Program-made: the position numbers and the translations under genes
Source: an uncultured Desulfobacter sp.
GTDB taxonomy: Bacteria; Desulfobacterota; Desulfobacteria; Desulfobacterales; Desulfobacteraceae
NCBI RefSeq assembly: GCF_963677125.1
Contig: NZ_OY781882.1
Location: forward strand, 2,550,501 to 2,614,500
Length of the DNA: 64,000 bases
Direction: 5' to 3'
Shown: in pieces, positions 57,569-64,000 of the stretch
Numbering within the stretch: position 1 is the first letter of the stretch
How the letters are laid out: the number at the start of each line of letters is the position of its first letter
Notes under the pieces: model-generated
Databases searched by the model: none
What the model was told of the DNA's origin: nothing
What the model saw: the letters and a program-made list of their open reading frames with translations, nothing else

Positions 57569-58507
57569 GTGGAAGCACTGACGACAAAATATGGTGAGAT
57601 ATCCGGCTACCAAAATTTGGAAAAACACGCATCCGGCAATCCCGCTTCCCTGATTTTTACTGAACGACTTGAGATAAACACATCTGTCGGGGTTATCATT
57701 CCCCAGTATTCAGTAGATGACCATGGAAGAAGAGTATTAAAACCGATTGTTTTTTATGACAATGGAAATCTAAGGAAGGCCCCACTTCAAGAGGCAGCAG
57801 AGATTGAAACAAAATATGGAAAAATATCTGCTGAACTTGTCATGTTTTATAATGATGAAACATTGAAAAAGCTTTTCCCCCTAAACGGCAAGCTAAGCGG
57901 TTACTGGGGCGAAAAGGACGAGTACGCCCTGGCCGAGGACCTTGAAGTGCAACTACCCAGCGGAACAATTAAGGCCAAGCTCATTAATCTGGTCTTTTAT
58001 AAAAACGGCAATATTAAAAGCATCACCCTCTGGCCCCAGGAGACGGTTGAAGCAAAAACGCCCGTAGGTACAATACCAGTTAAAGTCGGCATATCCTTTT
58101 ATGAAGACGGCTCTGTTAAATCGGTTGAACCGGCCGAGCCTTGTACAGTTGAAACAAAAATTGGAAAAATATCTGCCTATGATAATGACCCCGAAGGTAT
58201 TATGGGGGATATCAACTCTTTGCAGTTTGACAGCCAAGGAGAAGTGACAGCGCTAAGCACCACCAAAAATGCCATAATAATAAGGAACGAAGCAGGTGGC
58301 CAGATCAGATATTCCCCTTCTGAAAAAGAGAGCCTTTGTTCCGAGAACGTAGGGGTAACCATCCCGCTTCAAATTGAATTTACGAGTGAAACGGTCCGTT
58401 TTAACCATAGTGCTTCGGAGGAGTATAATTTGTCGGAATGCTCATTCGAAGTAGTCGACTATGGACAGAAAGCACTTAATCCCTTCTTTATATGCAATTG
58501 TAATTAG
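57569..58507 (+). CDS. repeat protein of unknown function, linked to NifB-like gene
   Basis: A 312-residue protein starting at GTG (AGAGG seven bases upstream). It has about five imperfect repeats of the form G-x-I-x-A..FY-x-(N/D)-G-(N/S)-(I/L/V)-K-x: VFYDNGNLRKAPL, MFYNDETLKKLFPL, VFYKNGNIKSITL and SFYEDGSVKSVEP, separated by VETK-x-GKISA strands. This resembles MORN-like beta repeats, which can bind lipid or protein surfaces. No signal peptide, no metal motif, C-terminal FICNCN. It lies 56 bases after the NifB-like stop, so the two are probably co-transcribed. I do not recognise the family. Confidence 0.65.
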   Translation: MEALTTKYGEISGYQNLEKHASGNPASLIFTERLEINTSVGVIIPQYSVDDHGRRVLKPIVFYDNGNLRKAPLQEAAEIETKYGKISAELVMFYNDETLKKLFPLNGKLSGYWGEKDEYALAEDLEVQLPSGTIKAKLINLVFYKNGNIKSITLWPQETVEAKTPVGTIPVKVGISFYEDGSVKSVEPAEPCTVETKIGKISAYDNDPEGIMGDINSLQFDSQGEVTALSTTKNAIIIRNEAGGQIRYSPSEKESLCSENVGVTIPLQIEFTSETVRFNHSASEEYNLSECSFEVVDYGQKALNPFFICNCN

Positions 58508-58525
58508 ACAACTCACCCCTAAACC

Positions 58526-58557
58526 AAAAAAGGCTGCCGGGTTTCGGCAGCCTTTTT
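58526..58557 (+). terminator. intrinsic terminator after the repeat protein
   Basis: AAAAAGGCTGCC-GGGTTTC-GGCAGCCTTTTT: 12-base stem with a T-tract. A near-identical stem (AAAAAGGCAGCC/GGCTGCCTTTTT) forms the terminator at 58911. Confidence 0.85.
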
Positions 58558-58754
58558 CGGAAAAGGAAAAAAGATGAATTTGTATTTTATCTTAATTACA
58601 GAATTAATATAGCAATCGCCGTACCAACTCCAATACCATCCTTACAAAAAAAGCACAACGCACTGTTTTTAAAGTATTATTTTGATAAATTATTTTTCTT
58701 TTTCATTTTCACACCTCAAGCCCATCCGCTGCCAGCGTACATTATCAGAAAAAA

Positions 58755-58881
58755 GTTCAAATTTTTGAACATCCGTACACATACGCCTCAACACACCATC
58801 CTCAACATACTGATATTTCATATAAAATCCTCAATTCATTTTTTTGAATCATGTATTTATACACAGTTCATTTTTCTGAAC
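58755..58881. repeat. three spaced GTTCA...TGAAC inverted repeats
   Basis: GTTCAAATTTTTGAAC at 58755-58770, ATTCA-N6-TGAAT at 58834-58849 and GTTCA-N6-TGAAC at 58866-58881, spaced 79 and 32 bases apart in an otherwise gene-free 58558-58910 stretch. The repeated arrangement could be binding sites for a dimeric regulator or short hairpins. Nothing else is seen in this gap. Confidence 0.45.
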
Positions 58882-58910
58882 ACAAAGAATAATTATCCGT
58901 ATCAACACGC

Positions 58911-58944
58911 AAAAAGGCAGCCCTTATGCAAAGGCTGCCTTTTT
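58911..58944 (-). terminator. intrinsic terminator of the metK-ahcY operon
   Basis: Minus-strand hairpin AAAAAGGCAGCC-N10-GGCTGCCTTTTT, starting about 26 bases after the ahcY stop. The T-tract follows on the minus strand. Confidence 0.85.
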
Positions 58945-58969
58945 TAAAGTATGTCCGGACAGGGGCCGG

Positions 58970-60412
58970 TTAGTATCTATAGTGATCCGGCTTGAACGGC
59001 CCATTAACAGGCACACCAATATAATCGGCCTGTTCCTGGGTCAGCTTGGTCAGGTTTACAGACAGATTTTTCAAGTGCAGTCTTGCCACCTCTTCGTCCA
59101 GTTCCTTGGGCAGGGTATATACTTTTTTCTCCAAATCTTCATGGGCTAGCTTGATCTGGGCCAAAGTCTGGTTTGAAAAGCTGTTGCTCATGACAAAACT
59201 TGGGTGACCTGTGGCACAGCCAAGGTTGACCAAACGCCCTTCAGCCAGAACAATAACGGAACGGCCCGAGGGCAGTGTCCACTTGTCCACTTGGGGTTTG
59301 ACAGTAATCTTTTCGGCGTTGGGATGGTTATCCAGAAAACTCATTTCGATCTCGCTGTCAAAATGGCCAATATTGCAAATGATGGATTCATCTTTCATCT
59401 GTGCAATATGCTCACCGGTGATGACATGATAATTGCCGGTGGCTGTAACAAAAATATCGCCCCGGATTACCGCCTCGTCCATGGTGACCACCTCATAGCC
59501 CTCCATAGCAGCTTGAAGCGCACAAATGGGATCAATCTCGGTGATAAGTACGATGGCGCCGTACCCTTTCATGGAATCGGCACAGCCTTTACCCACATCA
59601 CCGTAACCGGCTACGACCACGGTTTTGCCTGCCAGCATCACGTCTGTGGCCCGTTTGATACCGTCGGCCAAGGATTCCCGACAACCATAGAGGTTATCAA
59701 ATTTGGATTTAGTCACTGAATCATTAACATTAATAGCAGGGAACAAAAGTTCTCCGGCAGAAGCAAGATGATACAACCGATGAACGCCGGTGGTGGTTTC
59801 CTCGGATACACCACGAATCTTTTTGGCAATATTTGTCCAACGCTGTTTATCATGCTCATAACTGACCTCCAGCCGATCCATGAGGCAACGTTCGTCCAGA
59901 CTGCCAACTTCGTTATCAAATATAGACGGATCTTTCTCAGCCTTAACGCCTTGGTGAACAAACAAGGTCGCATCGCCGCCGTCATCCACGATCAAATCGG
60001 GACCCGATCCATCCGGCCAAGTCAACGCTTGTTCCGTACACCACCAGAACTCTTCAAGGGTTTCGCCCTTCCATGCAAATACGGCAGCTGACCCCTTGTC
60101 TGCAATGGCTGCGGCGGCATGGTCCTGGGTGGAAAAAATATTGCACGTCGCCCAACGCAAATCAGCACCCAACTCGTACAGGGTATCAATGAGCATCGCC
60201 GTCTGGATGGTCATGTGCAGGCTGCCCATGATCTTTAACCCCTTAAGCGGTTTTTCAGAGCCGTATTTTTCCCGAATCGCCATCAGGCCGGGCATCTCTT
60301 TTTCAGACAGCTGCATGTCTTTGTGTCCGTCTTCGGCCAGACCGATGTCCTTGACCTTATAGGGTAAGGACAGGTCCAATTTCATACATTCGTTATCTTC
60401 CTTCTGACTCAT
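58970..60412 (-). CDS. ahcY: adenosylhomocysteinase
   Basis: A 480-residue S-adenosylhomocysteine hydrolase. DGGDATLFVHQG, GCRESLADGIKRATDVMLAG, VVAGYGDVGKGCADSMKG (NAD-binding Rossmann glycines) and the C-terminal PVNGPFKPDHYRY are family hallmarks. It splits SAH into homocysteine and adenosine, reversing product inhibition of methyltransferases. Start is ATG 60412 with AAGGAG upstream. It is the second gene of the metK-ahcY operon (23 bases after metK), so methyl-donor synthesis and product removal are co-expressed. Ends at a strong terminator. Confidence 0.97.
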   Translation of the reverse strand: MSQKEDNECMKLDLSLPYKVKDIGLAEDGHKDMQLSEKEMPGLMAIREKYGSEKPLKGLKIMGSLHMTIQTAMLIDTLYELGADLRWATCNIFSTQDHAAAAIADKGSAAVFAWKGETLEEFWWCTEQALTWPDGSGPDLIVDDGGDATLFVHQGVKAEKDPSIFDNEVGSLDERCLMDRLEVSYEHDKQRWTNIAKKIRGVSEETTTGVHRLYHLASAGELLFPAINVNDSVTKSKFDNLYGCRESLADGIKRATDVMLAGKTVVVAGYGDVGKGCADSMKGYGAIVLITEIDPICALQAAMEGYEVVTMDEAVIRGDIFVTATGNYHVITGEHIAQMKDESIICNIGHFDSEIEMSFLDNHPNAEKITVKPQVDKWTLPSGRSVIVLAEGRLVNLGCATGHPSFVMSNSFSNQTLAQIKLAHEDLEKKVYTLPKELDEEVARLHLKNLSVNLTKLTQEQADYIGVPVNGPFKPDHYRY

Positions 60413-60435
60413 AAAAACTCCTTTTTTCGTCTAAA

Positions 60436-61608
60436 TTATAACCCTGCAAGTGATTTGATCTGATCGGCTTTAATGGTTCTTTCCCAATAAAAATCAGGAT
60501 CTTTACGTCCAAAATGTCCGTAGGCAGATGTTTTTCTGTAGATGGGGCGCAGCAGGTCCAGTTCAGTGATAATGCCTGCCGGACGCAGGTCAAATACTTC
60601 CCTGACAATTTCACACGCTTTTGATTCTGCAATCTTTCCGGTTCCCATGAAATCCACCATCATAGAGACAGGCTCCGCCACACCAATGGCATAGGCGATC
60701 TGCACTTCACATTTATCAGCAAGCCCGGCTGCCACCAAATTTTTGGCCACATAACGACCCATATAGGAGGCGGAACGGTCAACTTTGGAAGGATCCTTTC
60801 CAGAGAAACAGCCGCCGCCATGGCTGCCCTGACCACCATACGTATCTACGATAATCTTACGCCCGGTCACACCACAATCCCCCATGGGGCCGCCCACAAC
60901 AAAACGGCCGGTGGGATTGATAAAAAACCGGGTATCACCGTCCATCATCTCACCGGGGATCACCTTTTTTATCACGTCCTTAATTACAGCCGCTTTAAGA
61001 TCCTCATAAGAAACATCCGGAGAATGCTGGGTGGAGACAACCACCGTATCGACACGTTTGGGCATGCCGTCCACATATTCGATACTGACCTGTGATTTTC
61101 CGTCAGGACGCAGAAAATCAAGTGCCCCATTCTTGCGAACCTGGGTCAATCGCTTGGTCAGCTTATGGGCATAGATGATAGGCATGGGCATCAATTCTTC
61201 GGTCTCATTGGTGGCATAACCGAACATCAAGCCCTGGTCACCGGCGCCCTGTTCCTTGAACAGTCCGTCGCCTTCATTTACCCCCTGGGCGATATCAGCG
61301 CTTTGCTGATCAATACTGGTAATTACCGAACAGGTTTTCCAGTCAAAGCCCATGTTGGATGAATTGTAGCCAATATCCCTAATGGTAGTCCTGACCACCT
61401 CTGGAATATCAACATAGCAGTCAGTTGTAATTTCGCCAGCCACCATGGCAAGACCTGTTGTTACAAGTGTCTCACAGGCCACACGGCATCTTTTATCTTC
61501 GGTCATAATGGCATCGAGAATGCTGTCTGAGATAGCATCAGCCACCTTGTCAGGATGACCTTCGGTTACGGATTCGGATGTAAACAGAAAAGATTTGTCT
61601 TCTGACAT
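60436..61608 (-). CDS. metK: S-adenosylmethionine synthase
   Basis: A 390-residue MetK. GHPDKVADAISDSILDA is the N-terminal substrate signature, GAGDQGLMFGYATNE the methionine/ATP loop, GGGCFSGKDPSKVDRSASYMGRYVAKN the phosphate-binding loop, and YGHFGR-like (YGHFGRKDPDFYWE) the C-terminal block. It makes SAM from methionine and ATP with tripolyphosphate cleavage. The start at 61608 follows AAGGAGATACT; the in-frame ATG at 61623 is less likely. The 307-base divergent region upstream carries a folded repeat at 61681-61741. Confidence 0.97.
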   Translation of the reverse strand: MSEDKSFLFTSESVTEGHPDKVADAISDSILDAIMTEDKRCRVACETLVTTGLAMVAGEITTDCYVDIPEVVRTTIRDIGYNSSNMGFDWKTCSVITSIDQQSADIAQGVNEGDGLFKEQGAGDQGLMFGYATNETEELMPMPIIYAHKLTKRLTQVRKNGALDFLRPDGKSQVSIEYVDGMPKRVDTVVVSTQHSPDVSYEDLKAAVIKDVIKKVIPGEMMDGDTRFFINPTGRFVVGGPMGDCGVTGRKIIVDTYGGQGSHGGGCFSGKDPSKVDRSASYMGRYVAKNLVAAGLADKCEVQIAYAIGVAEPVSMMVDFMGTGKIAESKACEIVREVFDLRPAGIITELDLLRPIYRKTSAYGHFGRKDPDFYWERTIKADQIKSLAGL

Positions 61609-61680
61609 AGTATCTCCTTGCATTTGATATGGGGTGATTTATTGATGATTTAGTTGTGCATACGCATTTGGTTTATAAAA

Positions 61681-61741
61681 TTTCCCGACTCCTGCGCTGC
61701 AAAAATTGGAAGTTCAAATACATCAAATCCAATGCGGGAAA
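61681..61741. promoter_or_regulatory. structured inverted repeat between metK and the PfkB kinase
   Basis: Outer arms TTTCCCG (61681-61687) and CGGGAAA (61735-61741), inner arms ATTGGA (61705-61710) and TCCAAT (61728-61733), with a 17-base bulge on one side containing GCGCTGCAA. It could fold as RNA on either strand, so it could serve metK or the kinase. I could not match it to a known SAM or SAH riboswitch consensus. The rest of 61609-61915 shows no gene. Confidence 0.4.
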
Positions 61742-61915
61742 ATCAAAAATCGATATATTAATGACACTTATCATTATCTTTGTCAATGGCTCATAAAAAT
61801 ATATCAAGATATCTTTATATTTGCATAAATTTTACAAAACCCCTTGACAAGCGAGCCGGACTTTTTGATGATAACCATCATTTTTAAAACAATTATCTAT
61901 AACAGGAGTAATCGT

Positions 61916-62887
61916 ATGCCTTCCAATACCATCACCGGAATCGGCTCTGCATTAGTAGACGTTTTGATCAACGAGACCGATGAATTCTTACAAACGCTTA
62001 ACAAAGAAAAAGGCGGAATGACCTATGTAACAGCGGATGAACAGCAGGCCATCATCTCAGCCTCCTCCCAGGTGCCGGTGATTGTACCAGGTGGGGCTGC
62101 CTGCAACACCATTTTAGGTGTAGGCAAACTTGGCGGAGCCGCCAGATTCATCGGGGCCCGGGGCAAAGATGACTACGGGGATATTTTTGAAAAAGAGGTC
62201 CGGCAGTGCCGGGTAGAACCCATGCTTACCTCCTTTGATACCCCCACGGGCAAGGTGGTCTCCATTGTAACACCCGACGCCCAACGCTCCATGTTCACGG
62301 ATCTTGGTGCGTCAAGCCTTCTGGATCCTGCCGGTGTGACAAGTCAGATGTTTTCAGACACGGCTATTGCCCTTGTGGAGGGTTATCTACTGTTCAACCG
62401 CGACCTGATGATGGCATCGGTAAAAGCGGCCAAAGAGGCGGGCGCCCTGGTTGCTCTAGATCTGGCAAGTTTTGAGGTGGTGAATGCATCCAAAGATATT
62501 CTCCAGGATCTGATCAGTGAATATGTGGATATCCTCATTGCCAACGAAGACGAGGCAAAGGCCTATACCGGGGAATCAGATGAAAGCGCCGCCATAGAAA
62601 AGCTGTCCGGCAATGTTGAATATGCCGTGTTAAAAGTAGGAAGCCGTGGCAGCTATATATCCCATAACAATTCAGTCACCCGCATTGAACCGATAAAGGG
62701 CAATTCACCGGTGGATACCACCGGCGCAGGAGACTTGTGGGCAGCCGGTTTTTTATACGGCATTGCCAACGGCCTTTCCATTGAAAAAAGCGGGGCGTTA
62801 GGATCAATGTGCGGATACGAGGTATGTCAGGTGATGGGTGCCCAGATCCCGAATTCGGTGTGGGAAAAAATCAAGGCAACGATATGA
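61916..62887 (+). CDS. PfkB-family kinase, probably adenosine kinase-like
   Basis: A 323-residue ribokinase-fold enzyme. The PfkB signatures are GGAACNTILGVGKLGGAARFIG-type (glycine motif near residue 58; GARGKDDYGD) and DTTGAGDLWAAGFLYG (anion hole, catalytic aspartate) near residue 260. It phosphorylates a sugar or nucleoside hydroxyl with ATP. Divergent placement opposite the metK-ahcY operon suggests adenosine, the product of SAH hydrolysis, as substrate (inference). Start ATG 61916 follows AGGAGTAATCGT; the frame before it to 61844 is not conserved in style. Confidence 0.88.
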   Translation: MPSNTITGIGSALVDVLINETDEFLQTLNKEKGGMTYVTADEQQAIISASSQVPVIVPGGAACNTILGVGKLGGAARFIGARGKDDYGDIFEKEVRQCRVEPMLTSFDTPTGKVVSIVTPDAQRSMFTDLGASSLLDPAGVTSQMFSDTAIALVEGYLLFNRDLMMASVKAAKEAGALVALDLASFEVVNASKDILQDLISEYVDILIANEDEAKAYTGESDESAAIEKLSGNVEYAVLKVGSRGSYISHNNSVTRIEPIKGNSPVDTTGAGDLWAAGFLYGIANGLSIEKSGALGSMCGYEVCQVMGAQIPNSVWEKIKATI

Positions 62888-63014
62888 TATAAAAGCCATG
62901 AGCTGACCTGACATATCTGCTTCCAGGCACAGCCCACAACAAAGTTTTAAAGATCTGAGTAATTTACCCAGACTTTCTTATAAAATATTGATCCTTAATA
63001 CCTGAGGGTCGCCG

Positions 63015-63139
63015 GTGTTTGGACGAAAAGTTGCCCAGATGCAAGGCGCATAAAAATTTGCAACCGGAGCAACCGTGTGGTTGTGAGGATTGCAAATTTT
63101 TATGCAACGCCGCAGGTGGGTGACTTTTCGTCCAAACAC
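63015..63139. repeat. interspersed palindromic element, copy 3 (125 bp)
   Basis: Terminal inverted repeat GTGTTTGGACGAAAAGT (17 bases, exact). The inner stem GCATAAAAATTTGCAA pairs perfectly with TTGCAAATTTTTATGC. The internal loop ACCGGAG...GAGGA surrounds the apical hairpin CAACC-GTGT-GGTTG. It lies between the 3' ends of the kinase and lon genes, and its last base is the G of the lon TAG stop. Confidence 0.9.
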
Positions 63140-64000
63140 TATCCGAAGACGATCTTGTATACCTCTTTATATTTCTTCACAAAATGAAACTCAATGCCCT
63201 CTTTGATATGTTCGGGCAGCTTCTTAAACTCACTGCTGCACCCATCGGGCAGAATGATCTCTTTGATGCCCACCCGCCGGGCGGCAATGATTTTTTCTTT
63301 AATTCCGCCCACGGGCAGGACATCACCTGTCAGCGTAAGTTCCCCGGTCATGGCCAAAGGCCTTTTGATCTGGCGGCCCGACGCCAGAGACACAATGGCT
63401 GTGGCAATGGTGACGCCGGCACTTGGGCCATCTTTGGGCGTAGCCCCTTCGGGCACATGGATATGAACAAAAGCCTCATCAAAATAATCCTCACTGATAC
63501 CGTAACTTTTTGATGAGGAGCGCACATGGGAAAGTGCTATGGAGGCAGACTCCTGCATCACATCCCCAAGCTTTCCGGTCAGTTTGAACCCGGGATTTTT
63601 TCCATGCACCTTTACCGCCTCGATGGACAACGTAGCTCCGCCCATGGCGGTCCAGGCAAGGCCTGTCACAATACCCACCCCTGTCATCTGCTTTTCAGGG
63701 GTGAATATGGGTGGTCCCAACAGATCTTCCAGGGACTTGATGTTGATCTGGATCTTCTCATCTTTATCCTTTAAGATCCTGACAATGCTTTTGCGAATAA
63801 TCTTATTCAAAAGCTTTTCAAGGTTACGCACCCCGGCTTCCCGGGCATAGCCTTCAATGAGATGCCGGATTGTGGGGTCGGTGATGGTGATGATTGACCC
63901 ATTCAGTTTATTTCGTTTCAAAAGCCTCGGCCACAAATGTTTCCTTGCGATCTCCAGTTTCTCAGAAGTAATATACCCGCTTAAATTAATACGATCCATA
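63139..64000 (-). CDS. lon: Lon protease, C-terminal part
   Basis: The frame runs off the right edge of the window; the last 287 residues are present. They comprise the end of the AAA+ alpha subdomain (about the first 95, LIEGYAREAGVRNLEKLLNKIIR) and the proteolytic domain: GLAWTAMGGATLSIE, the catalytic serine in PKDGPSAGVTIATA, the catalytic lysine in GGIKEKIIAARR, and ILPDGCSSEF. Lon degrades misfolded and regulatory proteins with ATP. The first residues here are internal to the full gene. Its stop codon TAG is formed by the repeat element ending at 63139. Confidence 0.95.
   Translation of the reverse strand, partial: MDRINLSGYITSEKLEIARKHLWPRLLKRNKLNGSIITITDPTIRHLIEGYAREAGVRNLEKLLNKIIRKSIVRILKDKDEKIQINIKSLEDLLGPPIFTPEKQMTGVGIVTGLAWTAMGGATLSIEAVKVHGKNPGFKLTGKLGDVMQESASIALSHVRSSSKSYGISEDYFDEAFVHIHVPEGATPKDGPSAGVTIATAIVSLASGRQIKRPLAMTGELTLTGDVLPVGGIKEKIIAARRVGIKEIILPDGCSSEFKKLPEHIKEGIEFHFVKKYKEVYKIVFG

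Noticed and set aside
61609..61915. A standard SAM-I or SAM-II riboswitch before metK
   Set aside because: The conserved motifs of these classes were not found; only an unassigned stem-loop is present.
1..64000. tRNA, rRNA, CRISPR arrays, intact insertion sequences or prophage genes
   Set aside because: No tandem spacer-repeat pattern, transposase, integrase or structural RNA gene was recognised anywhere in the window.

Overview
The window looks like a chromosomal segment of an anaerobic deltaproteobacterium, most plausibly a sulfate reducer of the Desulfobacterales. This is an inference from gene content: a two-subunit KorAB-type 2-oxoacid:ferredoxin oxidoreductase, an ETF/acyl-CoA dehydrogenase set, a YedE/TusA/DUF3343 selenium-sulfur operon, a HesB-related protein of a family with selenoprotein members, a sigma-54-type promoter before a NifB-like gene, a molbindin, and many c-di-GMP proteins. 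I saw no rRNA, tRNA, CRISPR array, intact transposon or prophage.

Layout. 0-6.3 kb: end of an asparaginase-like gene, an alpha/beta hydrolase, a diguanylate cyclase, a five-gene YedE-TusA-DUF3343-kinase-fold-DUF1858 operon, and gpt. 6.4-12.5 kb: a zinc-ribbon mini-protein, a LysM lytic transglycosylase, a Cache-PAS-GGDEF-EAL protein and a glycosyltransferase. 12.5-16.2 kb: korA-korB and an FMN hydroxy-acid dehydrogenase. 16.3-26 kb: a polyphosphate-flavoured region with RHH, CHAD, ParA and CYTH genes in one operon, a divergent Ppx/GppA gene sharing a palindromic operator, a HesB-like gene, a HAD phosphatase, an aquaporin-ArsC fusion, and ppk1. 26-30.3 kb: etfA, etfB, acyl-CoA dehydrogenase and a MaoC-like protein. 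30.5-37.5 kb: a 2014-residue hybrid kinase with five tandem SBP_bac_3 sensor domains, overlapping a REC-GGDEF gene. 37.6-40.2 kb: decayed genes. 40.2-44.4 kb: a lipoprotein, a TonB receptor and divergent ResB/CcsA-like membrane proteins. 44.8-55.2 kb: a large minus-strand metallophore or tetrapyrrole uptake block (two TonB receptors, a FecCD/BtuCDF-type ABC transporter) led by an unusual cytoplasmic set of GTPase, stand-alone ABC ATPase, signal-less binding protein and methyltransferase. 55.6-58.5 kb: molbindin, NifB-like radical SAM protein and a repeat protein. 58.9-64 kb: ahcY-metK, a divergent adenosine-kinase-like gene and the 3' part of lon.

The most distinctive non-coding feature is a family of interspersed 125-141 bp palindromic elements (8259, 20731, 52095, 63015). 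Three share the stop codon TAG of the gene next to them. Their arms and apical stems change by compensatory substitutions around a conserved ACCGGAG...GAGGA internal loop, which points to selection on a folded RNA or DNA hairpin.

How the genes fit together (inference): energy metabolism runs through low-potential ferredoxin and ETF chemistry; the CHAD/ParA/CYTH/Ppx/Ppk1 genes suggest managed polyphosphate granules; the 40-55 kb region is devoted to acquiring metal complexes and handling them inside the cell; the 55.6-58.5 kb genes concern molybdenum and nitrogenase-cofactor-like chemistry; and ahcY, metK and the kinase close the S-adenosylmethionine cycle.
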